Below, piece after piece: positions 1-5,128 of a stretch of 5,128 bases of DNA. Origin of the DNA: Prevotellaceae bacterium. GTDB taxonomy: Bacteria; Bacteroidota; Bacteroidia; Bacteroidales; Bacteroidaceae. Every line of letters starts with the position of its first letter. Positions within the stretch are counted from its first letter, which is position 1. The translations under genes and the position numbers were made by a program. The stretch spans positions 1 to 5,128 of the forward strand of contig JAUNQM010000187.1 in assembly GCA_030536165.1 (NCBI GenBank). The letters are read 5' to 3'. The notes under the pieces are model-generated. The model was not told the origin of the DNA. It was given only the letters and a program-made list of their open reading frames with translations, and searched no databases.

Positions 1-107
1 GGAACTTTTTTCAGCATCGTTTTTGTTACCAATTTTGAGCACGCTACCTATCGGGGTCGTACTAAAAAATCTAATGACTGATTCGGGTTAAAACAAAGAG
101 TACATTA
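1..107. other. Intergenic stretch; possible minus-strand gene start at the edge
   Basis: This is the region downstream of the GH140 stop codon. I see no hairpin followed by a T-run that would make a convincing terminator, no RNA gene and no exact TAnnTTTG box on either strand. On the minus strand an ATG at 17-15 opens a frame reading MLKKV before the window ends, with an in-frame stop some 30 bases upstream. A Lys-rich start after a hydrophobic residue resembles the beginning of a signal peptide, so another exported protein of the same operon could begin here. Five codons cannot establish this. Confidence 0.2.
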
Positions 108-1532
108 TTATCGAATAATGTTCTTTTGATCTTTTGCAAAATATTTCTTGCTGGAGTCGGTGATGATGACTACCATGTCTTGACCTGTTGAACCTTGCTC
201 CGAGAATGTGAGCGTATGCTTGTTTTTGTCGATTTCACCGAGATATTTCATTTCTCCGTTGCGAGGATTCATAAGCCAAATGTCTTTCTTTTTCCCAGAG
301 ATCTTTGTCATGTCGATGGTCATGTCATGACCTGTGTAATTATAGATAAACATGTAGTCATTTCCGCGTGTTGCTATTATGCGGTCGTACTTTTCGCCGT
401 TCTTGCTTGTGATGATGCTTTGGTCGTTGTCGCCTTCAGTGAAAGGAACCGACAGCATGAGTGCTTTAAGGTATTTCATTTGCTTATAACCAGGGTCGTT
501 GAGTGCGTCCCACCAAGGCTTTTCAGCGAAGAACGATGGCAGAATGCCAGGACGCATGAACTGCATGATGCTGTTGTGGCCGTATGTGTGTCCGAAGCAT
601 CCTGCAAAGACTGCCCAATAGGCATAACGACGCACGTCGTAGTCTTGCCATCTTGGCTGAGTGCCATCGTGGAGTCCTTGTGGTATGTCTTCGTATGATG
701 GCTCACCGTCGATGATAGGTTTTATCGGCTTCTTTTCGAGACTCATCTCTACGTATCGCCAGTTGTCTTCCTCAGTATCGTCCTTGATGGTGTAGTCACC
801 ATCGCCGTTACGCTGGCCGTAGCGTCGGTGTCCGCTCTGGAACATATTGAAGTCCATCCATTCGCGGTCGTTGAACCACCATGCCGACGTGGTGCGTCCG
901 CGTGGGTGGAAGGTCATCATGTGGATGCTGTCAGCCTTCTTTATTGCGCGTGCCATTGCGTCCCAAACTTCTGGTTTCTTGTTGCCCATGATGTCGCCGC
1001 CTATCATCCAAATTATGTTAGGGTATTTGGCGTAGCGTTCGCCTATGAACTTGCCGAGATTGGCTGCCTTCTGTTCGTCCATCCTGCCGAGTTGCGAGCC
1101 CCATATCACGTCCATTGCAATATAGATGCCCTGGCTCTCGGCAAACTCTACGATGTAGTCGAGATGCTCCCAATAGCCATACACATCGTCGGTGGATTCC
1201 TTCGTGAAGTCGAAGTCGTGGCGATTACCTGCACGTCCATATATATTATATGTAGGCGTTGAGCAGAGTACCTGAACTTGTTCTACGTTGTATCCGTTTT
1301 CTTTCTCTTTGGTGAGATAGAACTCCACATCGTCGCGGTTAAGGCGTTCTGGCATGAGCCATGACGTGTTGCCAAGCCAGAAGAATGGTTCTCCGTTTTC
1401 GAAAACGAGATAACGATTGTTGTCGGAGACACGGAGACGTCCGTTGTCCCAAGGCTTTGCAGCCTGTGATGTGAGCATACTACTTGCCAGGAGTGTAAGT
1501 ATAAGACTTACCTTTCTTAGTGTTGATTTCAT
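108..1532 (-). CDS. GH140-type glycoside hydrolase (DUF4038; apiosidase family), exported
   Basis: A 474-residue protein, complete from ATG (1532-1530) to TAA. Residues 1-25 form a signal peptide: a Lys/Arg n-region, a hydrophobic stretch around 9-19, and probable cleavage near SQA/A at 22-25, so it is exported to the periplasm or beyond. Residues about 30-370 are a DUF4038 (alpha/beta)8-type catalytic domain with the typical early motif FFWLGNTSW (50-58). The acid/base candidate is Asp180 in IIWMIGGD and the nucleophile candidate is Glu277 in IIDGEPSYE. Their 97-residue spacing equals the one I recall for the catalytic pair of the characterised apiosidase BT1012. Residues about 375-460 form a C-terminal beta domain of the 'putative collagen-binding' type, with the WLMNPRNGE turn. 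A short basic tail (462-474) follows. The family cleaves apiose from rhamnogalacturonan II, but many DUF4038 proteins are untested, so the substrate is inferred. It lies 134 bases downstream of the GH95 gene on the same strand with no promoter box visible between them, so co-transcription is likely. The start is supported by the signal peptide; there is no Shine-Dalgarno sequence, as is usual in Bacteroidota. Confidence 0.9.
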   Translation of the reverse strand: MKSTLRKVSLILTLLASSMLTSQAAKPWDNGRLRVSDNNRYLVFENGEPFFWLGNTSWLMPERLNRDDVEFYLTKEKENGYNVEQVQVLCSTPTYNIYGRAGNRHDFDFTKESTDDVYGYWEHLDYIVEFAESQGIYIAMDVIWGSQLGRMDEQKAANLGKFIGERYAKYPNIIWMIGGDIMGNKKPEVWDAMARAIKKADSIHMMTFHPRGRTTSAWWFNDREWMDFNMFQSGHRRYGQRNGDGDYTIKDDTEEDNWRYVEMSLEKKPIKPIIDGEPSYEDIPQGLHDGTQPRWQDYDVRRYAYWAVFAGCFGHTYGHNSIMQFMRPGILPSFFAEKPWWDALNDPGYKQMKYLKALMLSVPFTEGDNDQSIITSKNGEKYDRIIATRGNDYMFIYNYTGHDMTIDMTKISGKKKDIWLMNPRNGEMKYLGEIDKNKHTLTFSEQGSTGQDMVVIITDSSKKYFAKDQKNIIR

Positions 1533-1535
1533 ATA

Positions 1536-1564
1536 TTTTACGGTTTTACGGTTTTGCGGTTTTT
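1536..1564. repeat. Period-8 tandem repeat just upstream of the GH140 start
   Basis: Read on the plus strand, the unit TTTTACGG occurs at 1536-1543 and 1544-1551, then as TTTTGCGG at 1552-1559, followed by a partial TTTTT at 1560-1564. In the GH140 transcript this is a run of CCGTAAAA units ending 3 bases before the ATG. It therefore occupies the place of a ribosome binding site. The A-rich blocks could aid initiation, and copy number could vary by slippage; both are inference. Confidence 0.75.
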
Positions 1565-1565
1565 G

Positions 1566-1670
1566 CCCTTCCCTAACCCCTCCCCGTAGGAGGGGAACAT
1601 GAAACTCCCCTACAGGGGAGGTTTAAGTGTATAGTTCCCTCCCTACGGGGGAGGGATAGGGAGGGACTAT
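1566..1670. repeat. G/C-rich palindromic intergenic repeat with three hairpins
   Basis: Three adjacent hairpins fill the gap between the hydrolase genes. Hairpin 1 is CCCCTCC (1577-1583) with GGAGGGG (1589-1595). Hairpin 2 is CTCCCC (1605-1610) with GGGGAG (1615-1620), extended by AAA/TTT across one bulged base. Hairpin 3 is TCCCTCCC (1636-1643) with GGGAGGGA (1649-1656), or alternatively with a second GGGAGGGA at 1659-1666. The second pairing extends through ATAGT (1631-1635) and ACTAT (1666-1670) with one bulged T, and so takes in the GH95 stop codon (1667-1669). The outer copies (about 1566-1596 and 1636-1666) are inverted versions of each other around the central hairpin. The CCCTNNCCCCTCCC style resembles intergenic palindromes I associate with Bacteroidota genomes. 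No T-run follows the stems in the direction of transcription, so it is not a canonical intrinsic terminator. It could stabilise the upstream mRNA or lower expression of the downstream gene. Confidence 0.8.
1647..1665 (+). other. G-quadruplex motif on the template strand
   Basis: On the plus strand four G-runs follow each other: GGGGG (1647-1651), GGG (1653-1655), GGG (1659-1661) and GGG (1663-1665). Loops are A, ATA and A. This meets the standard G3+N1-7 rule with very short loops, which is known to favour stable quadruplexes. Both hydrolase genes are on the minus strand, so the plus strand is the template that RNA polymerase reads. The motif lies immediately after the GH95 stop codon and could compete with hairpin 3 of the same element. 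Confidence 0.65.
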
Positions 1671-4006
1671 ATTTTGTAAGTGTATGATTTGCCTTTTTTC
1701 GTATTTATCTCAACTATCTTGTTCGCTTTGTAGCGGATTTTGACTTTGCCGCCATTGTTTGATTTTATTATTGCTTTAACGAGTTGTCCGTCTTTCCATT
1801 CCATGCTGACCTCAAAGTTACCGCGTGCCATGAGCCCGCGCACGTTTCCATCACGCCAGTCGTCGGGTAAAGCTGGCAGAAGGTCGATGGTTCCGTTGTG
1901 GCTTTGCAACAACATCTCTGCTATGCCTGCGGTGCAGCCGAAGTTACCATCTATCTGGAATGGCGGATGCGCATCGAAGAGGTTAGGGTATGTGCCGCCA
2001 CCTGTCTTCTTTCCTGTGCGGACGTCGGGCACTTCAACAAGCGAGAGTTGGTCGCCAATGAGTTTCCATGCGTGGTTTCCGTCGAGCAGTCGTGCCCAAA
2101 GACAAACCTTCCATCCCATGCTCCAACCCGTCGATGGGTCGCCACGATGCTCAAGCGATGTCTGTGCGGCACGTGCCAGTTCAGGCGTCGTGAGAGGAGT
2201 TATCTGGTTGCTCGGGTAGAGAGCATAGAGGTGTGACACATGTCGATGCTGGTCTTTCGGGTTGTCCCAGTCTTCGAGCCATTCCTGCAGTTGTCCCCAG
2301 CGACCAATCTTCAGAGGCGCAATGCCTGCAAGTTTCTCCTTTAGGCTGTCGGTGAGAGAGGTAGTTTTACCGAGTATCTTGCCTGCCTCGATGACATGAG
2401 TAAAGAGGTCGCGTATCAATTCATTATCCATTGTGATGCCGCCGGCATTGGTTGAATTATACGGATGCGAGTTCTCTGGTGACAAAGAAGGGCACACCAC
2501 CCAATAGTTATACTTCGGTTCGCGCACCATGATCTGGTTAAGGAATCGCGCTGCGCCTTCCATGATAGGGTAGTGTTCTTCAAGAAAACTCTTGTCGCAA
2601 GTGTATAGATAATGCTCCCACAAATGCTGACACATCCATGCCTCGCCCATTGGCCAGTTGCCAGAGGTTGCCTTGTCGATGGCTCCCGTGACGCGCCAGA
2701 TATCGGTGTTGTGATGCAGCACCCATCCATCGGCGTCATACATTATGCGCGCTGTTCTGTTACCTGTGACGCTGATGTCTTTGATAAGCGAAAACAATGG
2801 TTGCGTCAGGTCAGAGAGGTTACACACCTCTGCCGGCCAGTAGTTCATTTCGAGATTGATGTTGGTGGTGTATTTGCTGTCCCACGAAGGGAACATCTTG
2901 TCGTTCCAAATGCCTTGCAAAGTAGGTGGCTGGCATCCTGGCTGTGACGAGCAGATGAGCAAATAACGACCGAACTGGAAGTAAAGAGCAGCGAGATGTG
3001 TGTCTTTGTTTTGCTTGAAAAGACGCACGCGCTGGTCGGTCGTGAGATGTGCATATCGGTTTTCTCCGAGGTTGAGCGACACGCGGTCGAAGTATGACTT
3101 ATACTTTTCCACGTGTCGGCGCTTCATATCTGCGTAATCATTCTTCAAGGCATCGGCAAGAATCTGCTCCGACTTTGCCTCGCTATCGCCCGAAATGTCG
3201 TAAAAGTTACGGAAGTTTGTTGCTATCGACACATAGATTGTTGCCTCGTCTGCACCAGAGATAGTGATTACGCCATTCTCGCAACGCACCTTTCCGCCTA
3301 TGACTTTAGCCGTAGCACGACCCGTGAATGCAACTTTGCCTTTCACTCCTTCAAGGTTAGATGATATGCCACCAACCACAATCTCGTTGCCTTCGGTGTA
3401 GATTTTTGCATCGGGATGAGGTGTGGTCATACAAGCATTGCACGTAATCATACCTGCGCGACTTGCCGTAAGATGCACTGCGATGACATTGTCTGACAGG
3501 CTGGAGATATATTCGCGTTTGAAATTCACACCGTTTTCGGTGTACTGGACAATGGCGCGTGCCGAGTCAAGACTCAGTTCGCGATAGTATCTGCGCACGT
3601 CTGTCTGTCCAGGAAAACTGATATAAAGGTCGCCGAAAGGCTGATATGCCATGCCGTGGTTAGTGTTCGACTGCACATGCACGGTGGCAAGGTCTTGCGC
3701 TTTCTTGTACTCGCCGTTCCATATCATTTCGCGCAACTTAGGTAGCCACTCCCTTGCCTCGGGGTTAGCGTTGTTGTTAGGTCGGCCTGTCCAGATGGTT
3801 TCCTCGTTGAGCTGGATGCGATCCACCGATGCATCGCCAAAGACCATTCCGCCCAGTCGTCCGTTGCCGATAGGAAGTGCTTCTGTCCAAGTCGATGCAG
3901 GCTTGTCATACCACAGCACGTTGTTCTGTGCTGTCATCGGCATGTCGCAAACACAAAATACGATTATCAGACAGGTTTTTATCAAGAAGTTGTGGGTTGT
4001 TTTCAT
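1667..4006 (-). CDS. GH95 exo-glycosidase: alpha-L-galactosidase or alpha-L-fucosidase, exported
   Basis: A complete 779-residue protein of usual GH95 length, ending in TAG. The signal peptide has a hydrophobic core at about 8-20 and likely cleavage after MTA (residue 26). The N-terminal beta-sandwich spans about 29-270 and begins with the family signature LWYDKPASTWTEALPIGNGR and LNEETIWTG. A helical linker leads into an (alpha/alpha)6 barrel (about 330-690), and a C-terminal beta domain ends the protein. GH95 is an inverting family in which a general base Asp is assisted by two Asn. Here these match Asn382 and Asn384 (TNINLEMNYW), general acid Glu511 (SLSPENS) and base Asp686 (FQIDGNFG), so the enzyme appears active. 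Fucosidases of the family, including the plant ones, have His two residues before the first Asn; this protein has Thr380. I recall the same His-to-Thr change in the B. ovatus alpha-L-galactosidase, so L-galactose is the preferred guess over L-fucose. It is the first gene of the probable two-gene unit and has a good promoter 38 bases upstream. The start is supported by the signal peptide. Confidence 0.93.
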   Translation of the reverse strand: MKTTHNFLIKTCLIIVFCVCDMPMTAQNNVLWYDKPASTWTEALPIGNGRLGGMVFGDASVDRIQLNEETIWTGRPNNNANPEAREWLPKLREMIWNGEYKKAQDLATVHVQSNTNHGMAYQPFGDLYISFPGQTDVRRYYRELSLDSARAIVQYTENGVNFKREYISSLSDNVIAVHLTASRAGMITCNACMTTPHPDAKIYTEGNEIVVGGISSNLEGVKGKVAFTGRATAKVIGGKVRCENGVITISGADEATIYVSIATNFRNFYDISGDSEAKSEQILADALKNDYADMKRRHVEKYKSYFDRVSLNLGENRYAHLTTDQRVRLFKQNKDTHLAALYFQFGRYLLICSSQPGCQPPTLQGIWNDKMFPSWDSKYTTNINLEMNYWPAEVCNLSDLTQPLFSLIKDISVTGNRTARIMYDADGWVLHHNTDIWRVTGAIDKATSGNWPMGEAWMCQHLWEHYLYTCDKSFLEEHYPIMEGAARFLNQIMVREPKYNYWVVCPSLSPENSHPYNSTNAGGITMDNELIRDLFTHVIEAGKILGKTTSLTDSLKEKLAGIAPLKIGRWGQLQEWLEDWDNPKDQHRHVSHLYALYPSNQITPLTTPELARAAQTSLEHRGDPSTGWSMGWKVCLWARLLDGNHAWKLIGDQLSLVEVPDVRTGKKTGGGTYPNLFDAHPPFQIDGNFGCTAGIAEMLLQSHNGTIDLLPALPDDWRDGNVRGLMARGNFEVSMEWKDGQLVKAIIKSNNGGKVKIRYKANKIVEINTKKGKSYTYKI

Positions 4007-4043
4007 TTTGTTAGTGTTATAGTCGCAAATGGTTATTTGACTG

Positions 4044-4075
4044 CAAAAATAATATTTTTCTCACTCAATGCCAAA
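4044..4075 (-). promoter_or_regulatory. Bacteroidota-type promoter for the GH95-GH140 unit
   Basis: On the minus strand TTTG (4075-4072) is followed by 20 bases and then TATTTTTG (4051-4044), an exact match to TAnnTTTG. Both boxes and the spacing fit the Bacteroidota housekeeping sigma consensus. Transcription would start around 4036-4039 and give a leader of about 30 bases before the GH95 ATG at 4006. No regulator-binding palindrome is obvious to me. Confidence 0.7.
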
Positions 4076-4095
4076 TCAAATTCGCAAAAATGTTG

Positions 4096-4103
4096 TATCT
4101 TTG
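4096..4103 (+). promoter_or_regulatory. Bacteroidota -7 box for the nuclease gene
   Basis: TATCTTTG matches TAnnTTTG exactly on the plus strand. No good TTTG lies 19-21 bases upstream; the expected -33 position (about 4072-4076) coincides with the -33 box of the opposing promoter. Transcription from here would leave a leader of roughly 85-90 bases before the ATG at 4199. That leader is AT-rich and has no Shine-Dalgarno sequence. Confidence 0.55.
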
Positions 4104-4198
4104 CAGAAAAGTTGTGAGTTACGATAGCTACAGAAGTTCAAAAATTTACTATTTAGTTCTCATTATTACCGATATATTTATAAGAAACAATAACCCAA

Positions 4199-5101
4199 AT
4201 GAAACAATTTATAATCCTATGTCTCGGTGCTGTAATGGCACTATCATCGTGTGACGTCAATCAGGGACGGGCTGGAAACCACTATAGCAAGGCTGAACGG
4301 CAGCTTGTGAAACATGTGGAGAAGGAAGCCCAGAAGTACGGCAAAGAACTCGTAGAGCGTGTGGGCAGCAAGGCTCGGCAGCGTAGTGCGAAGCAAGAAT
4401 ACGTCAGCAAATACGACGAAAGCGAGCTTCTCATGGTAAAGGACCAGCGCGAACGTGAAAGCACAATTCTCTATCGCAAGGGATATACCACTTCATACAA
4501 CCGCGATACACGCATTCCGAATTGGGTAGGGTGGGTGCTTACAGCCGACCATACGTCGGGCAAGAACAAAAGAAATAATATTCAGTTTCATGAAGACTAC
4601 GATGTAGAGTCGCCTCGCGCCACGCACTACGACTATATGCGTTCGGGCTTCGACCGTGGTCACATGTGTCCGGCTGGCGATAACAAATGGGATGCAAAAG
4701 CCATTGAGCAGACGTTTCTCATGACTAATATCTGTCCGCAGGACGGGGGCTTGAACCGCGGAGATTGGAACGACTTGGAGATAAAATGCCGTAACTGGGC
4801 TCGCGAATTTGGCAAGGTTTACATCATTTGCGGCCCGATACTCTACAATCAGAAGCATAAAACCATAGGAAAGGACAAGGTTACGGTGCCTGAAGCATTC
4901 TTCAAGGTCGTTCTTTGCCTCGAAGGAAATCCTAAGGGCATTGGCTTCATCTATAAGAATCAAAGCGGAAAGAAGGACTTGAGAAACTACACCAATAGCA
5001 TCGATGACGTTGAACGCATCACAGGCTTTGACTTCTTCTCAAACCTGCCTGACGATATTGAGACGCAGGTGGAAAGCACTTACGACCTCGGTGAATGGTA
5101 A
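4199..5101 (+). CDS. Lipoprotein DNA/RNA non-specific endonuclease (NUC1 / Serratia nuclease family)
   Basis: A complete 300-residue protein. The N-terminus is a lipoprotein signal: hydrophobic residues 4-15 and lipobox LSSC with Cys18, so the mature protein is probably anchored to the inner or outer membrane. Residues about 27-90 are highly charged (Lys/Glu/Arg) and probably helical, forming a spacer. The nuclease domain covers about 90-290. The active-site motif is DRGHMCPAGD (152-161), in which His155 corresponds to the general base His89 of Serratia nuclease and Arg153 to Arg87. The Mg-binding Asn is Asn186 in GGLNRGDW, and Glu194 in NDLE matches Glu127. All key residues are present, so it should degrade DNA and RNA using a metal ion. 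Substrate preference cannot be told. Its likely role is extracellular nucleic acid scavenging, with DNA-trap degradation or biofilm release as alternatives. It is divergent from the hydrolases and shares only the upstream region with them. No immunity gene follows within the 27 bases left, so a toxin role is neither supported nor excluded. Confidence 0.93.
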   Translation: MKQFIILCLGAVMALSSCDVNQGRAGNHYSKAERQLVKHVEKEAQKYGKELVERVGSKARQRSAKQEYVSKYDESELLMVKDQRERESTILYRKGYTTSYNRDTRIPNWVGWVLTADHTSGKNKRNNIQFHEDYDVESPRATHYDYMRSGFDRGHMCPAGDNKWDAKAIEQTFLMTNICPQDGGLNRGDWNDLEIKCRNWAREFGKVYIICGPILYNQKHKTIGKDKVTVPEAFFKVVLCLEGNPKGIGFIYKNQSGKKDLRNYTNSIDDVERITGFDFFSNLPDDIETQVESTYDLGEW

Positions 5102-5103
5102 CC

Positions 5104-5127
5104 TCGGCATAAGCGTATTCGGCATAA
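5104..5127. repeat. 9-bp direct repeat at the right edge
   Basis: TCGGCATAA occurs at 5104-5112 and again at 5119-5127, a period of 15 bases, immediately after the nuclease stop codon. The second copy ends one base before the window does, so this may be the start of a longer tandem array or chance. No stem-loop terminator is visible in these bases. Confidence 0.4.
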
Positions 5128-5128
5128 A

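Noticed and set aside
195..698. Plus-strand open frame of 167 codons opposite the GH140 gene
   Set aside because: It lies entirely antisense to a clearly recognised enzyme, shows Cys/Val-rich low-sense composition, no known motif and no promoter box.
828..1262. Plus-strand open frame of 144 codons, also opposite GH140
   Set aside because: It is the same kind of antisense shadow; the minus-strand frame carries the catalytic motifs here.
1566..1670. CRISPR array
   Set aside because: The repeats are inverted and unequal with no regular spacers, and no cas genes are present.
1566..1670. Intrinsic terminator after GH95
   Set aside because: The stems are strong but no T-run follows in the direction of transcription, so termination is not supported on sequence alone.
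1740..2236. Two overlapping plus-strand open frames opposite the GH95 C-terminal half
   Set aside because: They overlap each other and run antisense to conserved GH95 sequence, including the FQIDGNFG motif; no family features.
3651..4022. Plus-strand open frame of 123 codons opposite the GH95 start and signal peptide
   Set aside because: It is antisense to the conserved GH95 N-terminus and ends within the GH95 leader; no independent support.
4493..4963. Minus-strand open frame of 156 codons within the nuclease gene
   Set aside because: The plus strand encodes an intact nuclease with all active-site residues; this is its shadow.
4199..5101. Nuclease as a polymorphic toxin or anti-phage effector
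   Set aside because: It has a standard lipoprotein signal and no secretion-system marker or toxin delivery domain; no immunity gene is visible in the short flank. Scavenging is simpler.

Overview
The window looks like an accessory carbohydrate-degradation region from a Bacteroidota chromosome, most likely a Bacteroidales or Prevotella-type organism. Three things point there: protein families typical of Bacteroidota polysaccharide utilisation, translation starts with AT-rich leaders and no Shine-Dalgarno sequence, and promoter boxes matching the Bacteroidota pattern (TTTG at -33, TAnnTTTG at -7). The genus is an inference.

Layout: the first 107 bases hold no clear gene, although a start codon sits at the very edge on the minus strand. 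Next, on the minus strand, come two exported glycoside hydrolases. The downstream one (108-1532) is a GH140/DUF4038 protein, the apiosidase family. The upstream one (1667-4006) is a complete GH95 enzyme of the alpha-L-fucosidase/alpha-L-galactosidase family. The 134-base gap between them carries a G/C-rich multi-hairpin palindromic repeat with an embedded G-quadruplex motif, and a period-8 tandem repeat just before the GH140 start. A 192-base divergent intergenic region (4007-4198) has a good minus-strand promoter for the hydrolase pair and a plus-strand -7 box for the third gene. That gene (4199-5101) is a lipoprotein DNA/RNA non-specific endonuclease with all expected catalytic residues. The last 27 bases contain a 9-bp direct repeat that runs to the window edge.

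How the genes may work together: in GH95 the position that is His in fucosidases (two residues before the NxN pair) is Thr here, the change I recall from the Bacteroides ovatus alpha-L-galactosidase. An L-galactosidase next to an apiosidase-family enzyme fits breakdown of the pectin rhamnogalacturonan II, which contains both L-galactose and apiose. The two hydrolases are probably co-transcribed from the promoter near 4044-4075. The nuclease is transcribed divergently and is probably a separate function (extracellular nucleic acid scavenging). No SusC/SusD pair or regulator is visible, so membership in a larger utilisation locus cannot be judged from this window. I see no novel defence or mobile system; the most unusual signal is the structured intergenic element.
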